Positions 33,757 to 41,820 of a stretch of DNA of 48,101 bases are shown piece after piece (the first letter of the stretch is position 1; every line of letters begins with the position of its first letter). This stretch comes from an uncultured Saprospiraceae bacterium (GTDB lineage: Bacteria > Bacteroidota > Bacteroidia > Chitinophagales > Saprospiraceae): the NCBI GenBank assembly GCA_937974625.1, contig CALJVJ010000053.1, forward strand, positions 1 through 48,101. The letters are read 5' to 3'. Both the position numbers and the translations under genes were made by a program. The notes under the pieces are model-generated. The model was not told where the DNA came from. It did no database searches and saw only the letters and a list, made by a program, of their open reading frames with translations.

Positions 33757-34263
33757 TCAATTCATTGGGCAGTCATTACATTTACATTTAAAATATTGAG
33801 ATTGATAATTAGACAATTGGCGAGAATCAATTTTTTTATCAATACACCAACAACCACCAGGTTTATCAAAGCAAACCAATGGTTTTTTACAACGGTTACA
33901 AGTTGGGGCAAAGTCATCGTCTAGTTCGACCATAGCGCAACCAACTTCCCCACTCAAGGGTGGGTTTTCTTTTTTAATGCGAACTTTTACGGAATCCAAT
34001 TTTCCAAATTGTTTTTTGATGCCTACGATGATTCTAGCAGCCACTGTTTCAATCAATTTGGTTGGTTTTTTCATAGCAGATTTGCAGATAAAATGTACCG
34101 TTTCATAATTGACGGTTTTGAACAAATCATCTTTAAATGCGGCTCTGGGTAGGTGCATTTCGATATAAACATCTACGACATAATTGCCACCAATTTTGCG
34201 TTCTTCATTATAGAAACCATGATACGCGTGAAACCGCATACCTTCTAATGCTATCATAGCCAT
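33757..34263 (-). CDS. folB: Dihydroneopterin aldolase (FolB) fused to a Cys-rich CWC-like domain
   Basis: Residues 1-118 are a complete FolB: L-E-G-M-R-F-H-A-Y-H15-G-F-Y-N-E-E-R, V-N-Y53-E, I-E-T-V-A-A-R-I, and K98 in I-K-K-E-N-P-P, which makes 6-hydroxymethyl-dihydropterin in folate synthesis. Normal FolB ends here at about 120 residues. Residues 119-168 add eight cysteines: C122-x2-C125, C131, C138-W-C140, C160-K-C162, C165. This is the pattern of the stand-alone Cys-rich CWC family (about 60 residues), probably a zinc binder. The ORF is continuous with no frameshift. The helical orphan gene lies 19 bp upstream in the same unit. Confidence 0.88.
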   Translation of the reverse strand: MAMIALEGMRFHAYHGFYNEERKIGGNYVVDVYIEMHLPRAAFKDDLFKTVNYETVHFICKSAMKKPTKLIETVAARIIVGIKKQFGKLDSVKVRIKKENPPLSGEVGCAMVELDDDFAPTCNRCKKPLVCFDKPGGCWCIDKKIDSRQLSNYQSQYFKCKCNDCPMN

Positions 34264-34282
34264 GAATCTAATTTTTTAGTTG

Positions 34283-35719
34283 TTATGCCAATTCTTCTAC
34301 CTTTTCCAGAATCCACTTTTTCCCTGCTAACGCTTTACATTTAGCGATTTGAGTTCTTATTTTTTCTACTGCTTTTTTGTCTCCTACAATAGTACGTGAT
34401 AATTTTTTGACAAATCGTAAAAGATTAAGGTATTGTTGCTTGACCTCTTTAGAAATAATCTTATTTCGACGAATATAAATTCTAAAACTATCAATTAAAG
34501 AATCAAGCGCAATAAATTCAGATAATTCGTAATAAGTTTTAAGTAAAATTAGTTTGCCACCTAAAGCATAAACATGGCTTTTATATTCAACTTCTCTTAA
34601 TTGTTCAATTACTTGATTATATTTTTTTTGAGAAAAATAGACCTTAGCAAGATTATAAGTTAAGGCATTCTCTCGATGTTCTTTAGGCAGGTAATTTTTA
34701 TATTTAGGAATAAATTTTTCTACCCATTCATATTCTTTGACAAGCAGTCCAACGGTAACAATATTTTTATAACTCTGCGTTGAAATAGTACCATCTTTTA
34801 AAATTATCTTCTCTTTTAGAAGCGTTTGAAAGATTTCGAATAATCTGCTGAAATACGCTGTTTCTCCTTTATTACTTTTAGCGATACAATAGTTCTTTAA
34901 ATTGATATAAAAAATGTCTAATTCTTGTAAGGTAAAGCGGCTAGTGTTTTGTTCTAAATGTTCTTTCAAACGGAAAAAGAAGATTTCTTCTTCAGGAGTC
35001 AAGAGCATTTTCGCTACTAAAAAATAAGCCCTAATAGCAGGTTCTTTAATAAAGATAGAGTTTTCTACATAGTACAAAAAATCTGGAGGCAACACTAATT
35101 CTGCATCAATAGAGATAACAGATTTGAAACTCAAATAATCACAATAATTTTCTAGTTTTTTTGTAATATAATAAGCTTCAAGGTGATAATCTGCTTTTTC
35201 AAGGCTACTAAATAGCGTAATTTTTTCCCGAAAGTCTTTGGTCGAATTGAAAAGCTTGTAATTGGTGTTGTAAGAGGATAATTGATAGTCAGCGTTTCGC
35301 AATTGTTTTTTTTCTATTGCTAGTTGAACCTGAGATAGCGTACTGTCAAAATATTTTTTTAAAGAGGGTTTATTTAAGGCATTTAGTAAAGTTATTTGTT
35401 CTGCAAAATCTTGTTTTTGGAAATTGGTATAAGCCAAGAAGGAATAAATAAGTTTGATTAAGTCGGAACATAATCTTCTTAAGCGGACATCTTGATAAGG
35501 TTTTTTATCAAAAATAGCTTTCCAAACTTTATGTTTTTCTAAAGGATTAGCTTTCTTTTCTTTATCAGAAGCTCTAAAATAGGCATCAATAATATCGAAT
35601 ACCAGAACTAGTTCAGCTTGTTCATTATGAAAAGGGGAATTAATAAACTTTTTGAAACTGTTTAGGTCGTGTTTAGAAAAAGTAGCTAAAAGCGATAATA
35701 GTTTATTACTTATTAACAT
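34283..35719 (-). CDS. Large helical protein of unknown function
   Basis: Start chosen at ATG 35719 (M-L-I-S-N-K-L-L-S-L-L); the longer in-frame ORF to 35761 begins with TTG and lacks support. The product of 478 residues is almost wholly alpha-helical and basic, with TPR/HAT-like pairs in the second half (for example N-A-L-T-Y-N-L-A-K-V-Y-F-S-Q-K-K-Y, L-R-E-V-E-Y). The N-terminal F-S-K-H-D-L-N-S-F-K-K-F-I-N-S-P-F block resembles proteins that I recall from Saprospiraceae, where such orphans are multicopy. It has no membrane segments. It lies 19 bp upstream of folB and is probably co-transcribed. Confidence 0.72.
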   Translation of the reverse strand: MLISNKLLSLLATFSKHDLNSFKKFINSPFHNEQAELVLVFDIIDAYFRASDKEKKANPLEKHKVWKAIFDKKPYQDVRLRRLCSDLIKLIYSFLAYTNFQKQDFAEQITLLNALNKPSLKKYFDSTLSQVQLAIEKKQLRNADYQLSSYNTNYKLFNSTKDFREKITLFSSLEKADYHLEAYYITKKLENYCDYLSFKSVISIDAELVLPPDFLYYVENSIFIKEPAIRAYFLVAKMLLTPEEEIFFFRLKEHLEQNTSRFTLQELDIFYINLKNYCIAKSNKGETAYFSRLFEIFQTLLKEKIILKDGTISTQSYKNIVTVGLLVKEYEWVEKFIPKYKNYLPKEHRENALTYNLAKVYFSQKKYNQVIEQLREVEYKSHVYALGGKLILLKTYYELSEFIALDSLIDSFRIYIRRNKIISKEVKQQYLNLLRFVKKLSRTIVGDKKAVEKIRTQIAKCKALAGKKWILEKVEELA

Positions 35720-35936
35720 TTTATAGGTAAAATAATTAGCTAAAATGACTAAAAATAGCAAAAAATAAAATAATCACAATGATTTGATTATCAATATTTT
35801 AAGTGTGAACTAAAATTACTACTTTTAGGTACAAATGTAGCTATTTGTTCTTTTTTTAAGAATAGAAAAAAGCCATATTTGTAAAATACTTTGCAGGTTT
35901 TATGAGAAAAGACACGATTAGTTAAAAAAAACGCTA

Positions 35937-37877
35937 ATGAATTTCACCTTACAGCGAATAAAAATCTTCTTACTTACTTTAGTAATCGGCTATGGAGGGC
36001 AGTTGTCTGCGCAAGAGTGCGAGCATTTAGGATTAGTAAGTAATGGGTTTTTATTGGGCAAATTTAACTGTGAAGTATTAATTGTTTCTTCTGAAGATGG
36101 AGCGATTTTTCAACCCACAATCCTAACAGACGAATTAACACCGGGGAGTGTTATTCGTTTTTCTTACGAAATTTTGGATAGTACAGATTGTGCTGATGAA
36201 GTTTCGTTGATAAATATTACCTGCATTACGCCTTTTTTTGAAACAGTAGATTCCATTCTGAATACCTGTAATTTTGCTATTGAGTCAATGTCTATTGGTG
36301 ATAGTACCGCATCTAATACTTTCCAGTTAGAAGTATTTAACCAAACAGATTTTGGAGATTATCACCCACAATCGGTAAAATGGTATGAATATGAAACGGG
36401 AGATAGCTTGGGAGATACTCCAATAATTACCTATACCGCTTCTGAGAATAGTTCTCCAATTATAAATATCTGCGCCGAGATTACAGTTACACTACCTGAA
36501 GGCAGTAATTGTGAGACGACCATATGCCATACCCTTATACCTGAGACAAGCATTCCAACTTTAGAATCCTGTTTTGCTCTATTTGGTTATCAACCGAAAG
36601 ACCAACTGGCAGATAATGGCGTTATTAACTTTTACAATCTTTCTTTTGGAAGTTATGAGCAAGTTTTATGGAATTTTGGAGATGGGCAAACAGATACTAC
36701 AACCGCTTCGACTTTTTCACATACTTATCAAACACCTGGATTATACGAAGTCTGTTTGACAGTATCAGGAGAGATAGGGGAATGTACAGATACCTTTTGT
36801 CTTCCAGTATTTACAGTTGGAGGTTCAGAGATTTGTACTTTTAATGATTGTGTATTGCCAGGAGATGCGAATAAGGATGGCTTGGTAAATATTTTTGATG
36901 TACTGAATTTAGGCGTTGGTTTTAATCAAGCGGGTGAAATTCGACCTAATGCGGATATTACGCCTATGCTCCAAGCAGCTTTCGATTGGGACATCAATAC
37001 CTTATTTAATTTGAATTTTAAGCATATTGACTGTGACGGGAATGGCGAAATTAATGGATTAGATTATACAGCTATTGATAATAATTATCAACAAATCGAA
37101 GACAATGATTTGCTTACGCAAACAATAGATGCGCCAGAAATTTCGCTTCGATTTAGTGCAGATACTATAACAGTCAACCCTAACCAATCAATAATTAGTA
37201 TCCCTGCCCAATTAACCGTAGGAACAGAAGCTACGCCTATAGATAATTTTTACGGAGTTGCTTTATCCCTAGATTATCAACCAGATTTTATTACGGATGT
37301 GGAGGTGACGTATATGGACAATGCCTTAATGGGAACGGAAGCTAATACCTTTACTCGTTTTAAACACTTAAATGTCGAAAAACAATTAGGTATAGCTGTT
37401 ACGAAAACGAATCAAACGTCCGTAAATGGGGAAGGAGGTATTGCTGAAGTTGCTTTTGTAATTGAACATGATTTGATAGAAGGTCGTTCTGCAGTACTTG
37501 GTGTGGATATAGGGGATTTAGTAGCGATAGACGAAAATGGGGAGGAAATACCAGTAAGTATACCCGAAGATGCCCCACAAGTGGTTATCGTATTTGATGA
37601 AAATTTGACGACGAATACAGAAGAACAATTATTAAAAAATCAATTTACCATATACCCAAACCCAGCCAAAGAAAGGTTGGTGATTGATTTAGCAAAAGAC
37701 TTAAATTTAACAGACAGCCATGTCGAGGTATTCAATAGTCTTGGTCAGAAAGTAATACTTCAATCTTTACAAAGTAGTCAAACAACCTTGGATATTAGTG
37801 TGCTTAAAACAGGCGTATATTGGGTGCGAATTTTCACAAAAGAAGGAGTAGGTGTCAAAGAAATAGTGGTGGAATAG
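35937..37877 (+). CDS. Secreted PKD/dockerin-like protein with type IX secretion signal
   Basis: A 646-residue exported protein. Signal peptide ends L-S-A-Q (26). Residues about 40-210 are cysteine-containing beta domains. A PKD domain (about 215-290) has W-N-F-G-D-G-Q-T and F-S-H-T-Y. A dockerin-like pair of calcium loops follows: G-D-A-N-K-D-G-L-V-N-I-F-D near 307 and D-C-D-G-N-G-E-I-N-G-L-D near 363. Residues about 390-560 look cohesin-like (D-N-F-Y-G-V-A-L-S-L-D-Y). The C-terminal domain F-T-I-Y-P-N-P-A with G-V-Y-W-V-R-I is the T9SS type A sorting signal. It should be anchored on or released from the cell surface. Confidence 0.88.
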   Translation: MNFTLQRIKIFLLTLVIGYGGQLSAQECEHLGLVSNGFLLGKFNCEVLIVSSEDGAIFQPTILTDELTPGSVIRFSYEILDSTDCADEVSLINITCITPFFETVDSILNTCNFAIESMSIGDSTASNTFQLEVFNQTDFGDYHPQSVKWYEYETGDSLGDTPIITYTASENSSPIINICAEITVTLPEGSNCETTICHTLIPETSIPTLESCFALFGYQPKDQLADNGVINFYNLSFGSYEQVLWNFGDGQTDTTTASTFSHTYQTPGLYEVCLTVSGEIGECTDTFCLPVFTVGGSEICTFNDCVLPGDANKDGLVNIFDVLNLGVGFNQAGEIRPNADITPMLQAAFDWDINTLFNLNFKHIDCDGNGEINGLDYTAIDNNYQQIEDNDLLTQTIDAPEISLRFSADTITVNPNQSIISIPAQLTVGTEATPIDNFYGVALSLDYQPDFITDVEVTYMDNALMGTEANTFTRFKHLNVEKQLGIAVTKTNQTSVNGEGGIAEVAFVIEHDLIEGRSAVLGVDIGDLVAIDENGEEIPVSIPEDAPQVVIVFDENLTTNTEEQLLKNQFTIYPNPAKERLVIDLAKDLNLTDSHVEVFNSLGQKVILQSLQSSQTTLDISVLKTGVYWVRIFTKEGVGVKEIVVE

Positions 37878-37886
37878 CTATTAAGA

Positions 37887-37920
37887 AGATATGTCAGATT
37901 TTCGAAAATCTGACATATCT
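37887..37920. repeat. Perfect 34-bp palindrome
   Basis: AGATATGTCAGATTTTC (37887-37903) is followed directly by its exact complement GAAAATCTGACATATCT (37904-37920) with no spacer. It lies in the 64-bp gap between the convergent dockerin-like and dehydrogenase genes. It could serve as a two-way terminator or be a member of a dispersed palindromic repeat. Confidence 0.85.
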
Positions 37921-37941
37921 AAGCCGTATTTGTAGTACTTA

Positions 37942-38901
37942 TTAAACCACTCGATTTGTTACTTCCTGCCCATTAAAATACACTACTAAATTCTCAACTG
38001 CTTCATCAAACATATCTGCTCTAGCTTCGTGGCAACCCGTTCCTATATGCGGTGTTAGAATAACATTTTCCATATTTAATAACGCTTCAGGAACCTTAGG
38101 TTCTGTTTCAAAAACATCTAATGCAGCCCCTGCAATTTTTCCTTGTTCTAAAATTTTAATCAATTCAGGTTCGTCAAATACACTACCCCTTGAAGTGTTG
38201 ATAATAAAAGAAGTAGGTTTTAGCAGAGCTAATTCTTTTGCACCAAATAGATGGTGAGTGCTAGGGGTTAGAGGAAGGTGAGGAGATAAGATATCTACTT
38301 GTTGTAATAAATCATTAAACGGTAAATAGGTAGCATTGTATTTTTTTTCCAAATCAATAGATAACCTATTTCTTTGATAATAGAAAATGTCTATTCCAAA
38401 TACTTTTGCACGTTCTGCTACTGCTTTTCCAATTCTGCCCATGCCAACTATACCCAATTTTTTGCCATGGAGCTTAGTAGAAACCAGCTGAGAATTATAC
38501 CAGCTTTTAGTATTTTTCTGTCTAATCGCTCTATCACTAACGACTATTCTACGACAAAGACTAAGTATAAGTCCTATTGCCAAGTTAGCCGTCGGGGCAG
38601 TTACAGAATGAGGGGTATTGGCGACAATAATATCATGTGTTTTTGCTGCCTGTCCATCAACTCTATCATACCCAACGCCATAGTTACTGATGATTTTTAA
38701 GTTTTTTGCTTTTGCTAATAAAGGAGCATCAATTCCTTTCTTCATCGGGCCAAGAAAGAGTAATGCTTCATAATTAGAGATGCGTTCGGAGACTTCTTCG
38801 TAAAGGTCTTTTTCCCCTGAAAGGCAATCTGCAGGAATATGCTGATTGATAGCTTCTAATCTTTTTTTACTCAAGGGTAGCGTAATGAGTACTTTTTTCA
38901 T
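37942..38901 (-). CDS. D-2-hydroxyacid dehydrogenase, NAD-binding
   Basis: Start taken at ATG 38901 (M-K-K-V-L-I-T-L-P); the 19 codons upstream overlap the probable promoter. The 319-residue enzyme has the NAD motif G-M-G-R-I-G (about 153-158), catalytic R238 in N-T-S-R-G-S, glutamate in D-V-F-E-T-E-P, and H285 in L-T-P-H-I-G. Family members reduce 2-oxoacids such as glyoxylate, hydroxypyruvate or 2-ketogluconate; the order of motifs fits the glyoxylate/hydroxypyruvate reductase branch, but the substrate is not certain. Single gene, divergent from the RDD protein gene. Confidence 0.92.
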   Translation of the reverse strand: MKKVLITLPLSKKRLEAINQHIPADCLSGEKDLYEEVSERISNYEALLFLGPMKKGIDAPLLAKAKNLKIISNYGVGYDRVDGQAAKTHDIIVANTPHSVTAPTANLAIGLILSLCRRIVVSDRAIRQKNTKSWYNSQLVSTKLHGKKLGIVGMGRIGKAVAERAKVFGIDIFYYQRNRLSIDLEKKYNATYLPFNDLLQQVDILSPHLPLTPSTHHLFGAKELALLKPTSFIINTSRGSVFDEPELIKILEQGKIAGAALDVFETEPKVPEALLNMENVILTPHIGTGCHEARADMFDEAVENLVVYFNGQEVTNRVV

Positions 38902-38937
38902 TTCTAAGTTTTTAGAATTGATTGAAATGCATTGGCG

Positions 38938-38945
38938 CAAAAATA
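38938..38945 (-). promoter_or_regulatory. -7 element for the dehydrogenase gene
   Basis: Plus CAAAAATA reads TATTTTTG on the minus strand, a full TAnnTTTG match, giving a start near 38931 and a leader of about 30 nt. No clear -33 element. It supports the ATG at 38901 rather than an upstream start. Confidence 0.45.
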
Positions 38946-38966
38946 GTAGTTTCGCCATAAACCTGT

Positions 38967-38974
38967 TAGTTTTG
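38967..38974 (+). promoter_or_regulatory. -7 element for the RDD-rlmD unit
   Basis: TAGTTTTG matches TAnnTTTG, 28 bp before the ATG at 39003. The -33 position is poor. It lies back to back with the opposite -7 element at 38938-38945. Confidence 0.45.
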
Positions 38975-39002
38975 CAATCTTGAATCCTAAATCCATCAAC
39001 TA

Positions 39003-39746
39003 ATGGAAAGTATTGATATTCAAACTACTCAAAATGTAACCATCGAATATGAATTAGCAAGTCTACAAGACCGCTTTGTAGCGATGTTAGTTGATGTAGC
39101 TATTATTATATCATTGGCGGTAGTTATCATCTATTTAGTATCTTGGATTGTTGGTGGATTATTTGGAGAAGATGGCTCTTTAATGATGATTTTACAATTC
39201 ATTCCAATTGTCACTTTTTTAGGCTATCACCTAGTTTCTGAAATAATGATGAGTGGCCAATCGTGGGGAAAGCGAACAATGAATCTAAAAGTAGTTCGCT
39301 TAGATGGCGAAGAAGTAGGATTGAGTGATTATTTATTAAGGTCGGTGTTCCATATTATAGATACGCTTTTTTCGGCAGGGGTAGTGGCAACTTTGGTGAT
39401 TTCAGCATCCCAACGCAAGCAAAGATTGGGAGACATGACCGCGAATACAACGGTTATTAAATTGAAATCAAAAAATCAAAAAGGACTAAACGATGTGCTG
39501 AAAATTATTAGTCTAGACAATCATGAGCCGACATATCCCGCGATTAAGCATTTTAATGAGAATGACATTATTTTGATTAATAAAGTAATTAATCGCTATC
39601 ACCAATATCCAAACCAGGCACATGAGGCTGCTTTGACATCCATCACCAAGCGGTTTAGTGAATTACTAGAATTAGAGACCGAACCAACAAATAAGCTTGA
39701 ATTCTTAGAAACACTTTTAAAAGATTATGTAGTACTGTCAAGATAA
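39003..39746 (+). CDS. RDD family membrane protein
   Basis: A 247-residue protein with the RDD core: S-L-Q-D-R-F-V-A-M-L-V-D near residue 20, two hydrophobic helices (about 27-50 and 58-80), G-Q-S-W-G-K-R-T-M-N-L-K-V-V, and a third helix after L-R-S-V-F-H. R-Q-R-L-G-D follows. The C-terminal 80 residues are a soluble, helical, charged tail. RDD proteins have no single known role; some act as ion antiporters. It is 51 bp upstream of rlmD on the same strand, so a joint transcript is likely. Confidence 0.9.
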   Translation: MESIDIQTTQNVTIEYELASLQDRFVAMLVDVAIIISLAVVIIYLVSWIVGGLFGEDGSLMMILQFIPIVTFLGYHLVSEIMMSGQSWGKRTMNLKVVRLDGEEVGLSDYLLRSVFHIIDTLFSAGVVATLVISASQRKQRLGDMTANTTVIKLKSKNQKGLNDVLKIISLDNHEPTYPAIKHFNENDIILINKVINRYHQYPNQAHEAALTSITKRFSELLELETEPTNKLEFLETLLKDYVVLSR

Positions 39747-39797
39747 TAGTGCTAAAAATAAAACCAACCCCATAGGGGTTCAACATAGGTAGAAAAC

Positions 39798-41210
39798 ATG
39801 GGTAGAAACAGAAGAAAACCATTTTTAGTAGAAAAATTAGAAATAACCGAATTAGTAGATAAAGGAAAAGGTTTCGGTAAAGACGAAGAAGGACGCGCCA
39901 TTTTTGTCGATGACGCAGCTCCGGGAGATATAGTGGATGTATTAGCAAGGCGTAAAAAGCGGTCCATTTTTATAGGGACAGTAGAAAAGTTTCATCAGCG
40001 TTCACCGCATCGAGTAGAGCCATTTTGTGCGCATTTTGATTTATGTGGAGGTTGCAAGCTACAGCACGTGTCTTATGAAGAGCAATTAGCATTCAAACAA
40101 AAAGACGTAGTAAATGCGATTCAGCGAATAGGGAAAGTAGAGGTCAAAGAAATGTTACCGATTTTACCTTGTAAACATCAAGTGTACTACCGAAATAAAT
40201 TAGAATTTTCTTTTTCCAGTAAGCGTTGGTTGACCAGAGAAGAGATTGATAGCGGTATCACCAATGAGGCAAAAGTATTGGGTTTTCACCCTGGCGGGGC
40301 ATTTGACAAAGTGATTGATGTAGAACATTGTTTTTTACAATATGAGCCATCTAATTTTATTAGAAATACGGTACAAGAAATTGCAATTGAGCAAGGGTTG
40401 GAATTTTTTGATGCTCGACAAAATATAGGATTCTTAAGGCAATTGATGCTCCGTATTACCACTATGGGAGAAATCATGTTGGTATTATGTGTTCATAAAA
40501 ATGACCAAGAAAAAATTAAAGGGATATTGGATGAAGTAATAAAGCGCATTCCTTCTTTGACCTCCGTTTATTACTGTATCAATACGAAAACCAATGATTT
40601 TATGTATGATTTGGACATGGAATTATACCATGGACGAGCGTATGTAGAAGACCGCTTAGGAGAAGTAATGTTCCAGATTGGACCAAAATCCTTTTTTCAA
40701 ACCAATACCAAACAAGCAGAAGCTTTATACCAAGTCATTGCAGATTTTGCAGAGTTTGAAGGCACCGAAAATGTATATGACCTATATACCGGCATTGGAA
40801 GTATAGCCTTGTTTATCGCCAAATATTGCAAGCAAGTAGTCGGAATAGAAGAAATAGCGTTAGCGATTAAAGATGCGAAAGAAAATGCGATACGAAATAA
40901 GATTCCCAACACCACTTTTTATGCAGGGGATGTGAAAAATATGCTAACACCTGAATTTGCCAAAAAGCATGGTAAACCAGATATTTTAATTACCGACCCA
41001 CCACGGTCAGGCATGCATCCGAAAGTTGTAAAGATGTTATTGGAATTGGAAGCGCCAAAATTAATTTATGTGAGTTGCAAGCCTTCTACACAGGCAAGAG
41101 ATTTTGAAGTGCTATCCGAGAAGTATGAAGTGATGAAGTGCCAGCCAGTAGATATGTTTCCGCATACCCATCACATTGAGAATGTGGCTTTGTTGAAGTT
41201 GAAAAAGTAG
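39798..41210 (+). CDS. rlmD: 23S rRNA (uracil-5-)-methyltransferase RlmD-type
   Basis: A 470-residue TrmA/RlmD-family enzyme that makes 5-methyluridine in RNA from SAM. An N-terminal TRAM domain (about 10-70) precedes the iron-sulfur cysteines C-A-H-F-D-L-C-G-G-C. The Rossmann core has Y-D-L-Y-T-G-I-G-S-I-A-L-F, then D-P-P-R-S-G-M-H, and the nucleophile C427 in Y-V-S-C-K-P-S-T-Q-A-R-D. RlmC is an alternative in this family and Bacteroidota copies are often dual in specificity, so the exact uridine is uncertain. It ends at an inverted repeat facing rpiB. Confidence 0.92.
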   Translation: MGRNRRKPFLVEKLEITELVDKGKGFGKDEEGRAIFVDDAAPGDIVDVLARRKKRSIFIGTVEKFHQRSPHRVEPFCAHFDLCGGCKLQHVSYEEQLAFKQKDVVNAIQRIGKVEVKEMLPILPCKHQVYYRNKLEFSFSSKRWLTREEIDSGITNEAKVLGFHPGGAFDKVIDVEHCFLQYEPSNFIRNTVQEIAIEQGLEFFDARQNIGFLRQLMLRITTMGEIMLVLCVHKNDQEKIKGILDEVIKRIPSLTSVYYCINTKTNDFMYDLDMELYHGRAYVEDRLGEVMFQIGPKSFFQTNTKQAEALYQVIADFAEFEGTENVYDLYTGIGSIALFIAKYCKQVVGIEEIALAIKDAKENAIRNKIPNTTFYAGDVKNMLTPEFAKKHGKPDILITDPPRSGMHPKVVKMLLELEAPKLIYVSCKPSTQARDFEVLSEKYEVMKCQPVDMFPHTHHIENVALLKLKK

Positions 41211-41214
41211 TCTT

Positions 41215-41271
41215 ATAAATTGTCAGAAGTCAGATGGATAAATATACTTAATCTGACCTCTGACAATTTAT
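41215..41271. repeat. 21-bp near-perfect inverted repeat between rlmD and rpiB
   Basis: The arms 41215-41235 and 41251-41271 match at 20 of 21 positions (core TTGTCAGAAGTCAGA against TCTGACCTCTGACAA), loop 15 nt. A further copy of the word TCTGACTTCTGACCTCT follows at 41283-41299. It lies between convergent genes and may end both. Confidence 0.75.
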
Positions 41272-41304
41272 GAAATAAATGGTCTGACTTCTGACCTCTA
41301 AAAA

Positions 41305-41745
41305 TTACATACAAGGCATTTTTCCCGTCCGTCGAGCATGTCTGCCACCTTCAAACTCCGTAGTAATAAAAGTAGAAACCATATCTAGCGCCATAGATTC
41401 GCTAATAAATCGAACAGGCAAAGAAATCATATTTGCATCATTATGAGAACGAGCTAATTCCGCAATTTCTTTTTGCCAACACAAAGCTGCCCGAATCTTT
41501 TGATGTTTATTAGCCGTAATTGAAACACCATTTCCACTTCCACAAAGCAAAATTCCTAAATCAGCTTCTCCACTTTCTACACTATTAGCTGTAGGATGAG
41601 CAAAATCAGGATAATCGACAGAATCAGGAGTATGTGTACCAAAATCCAGTACAGTATAACCTTTTTCGTCTAACATTTTGACAATAGCATCCTTATAAGG
41701 ATAACCTGCGTGGTCACAACCAATCGCAATCTTTTTAACTTTCAT
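41305..41745 (-). CDS. rpiB: Ribose-5-phosphate isomerase B
   Basis: RpiB interconverts ribose-5-phosphate and ribulose-5-phosphate in the pentose phosphate pathway. The 146-residue protein shows C10-D11-H12-A-G near the N-terminus, the catalytic cysteine C68 in L-L-C-G-S-G-N-G, and H-N-D-A-N in the late part. These are the standard RpiB active-site positions. The RpiA form is not seen in the window. The gene is flanked by inverted repeats on both sides (41215-41271 and 41749-41813). Confidence 0.95.
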   Translation of the reverse strand: MKVKKIAIGCDHAGYPYKDAIVKMLDEKGYTVLDFGTHTPDSVDYPDFAHPTANSVESGEADLGILLCGSGNGVSITANKHQKIRAALCWQKEIAELARSHNDANMISLPVRFISESMALDMVSTFITTEFEGGRHARRTGKMPCM

Positions 41746-41748
41746 GAT

Positions 41749-41813
41749 TTAGTGATTGGTAATTAGTGATTGATGATTGGTCGTGAAACAACTCACCAGT
41801 TACCAATCACTAA
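41749..41813. repeat. 14-bp perfect inverted repeat with tandem words
   Basis: TTAGTGATTGGTAA (41749-41762) and TTACCAATCACTAA (41800-41813) are exact complements. The loop contains degenerate copies of the same word (TTAGTGATTGATGATTGGT). It fills the 75-bp gap between rpiB and the methyltransferase gene on the same strand, starting 4 bp from the rpiB start codon. Confidence 0.75.
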
Positions 41814-41820
41814 TCACGAA

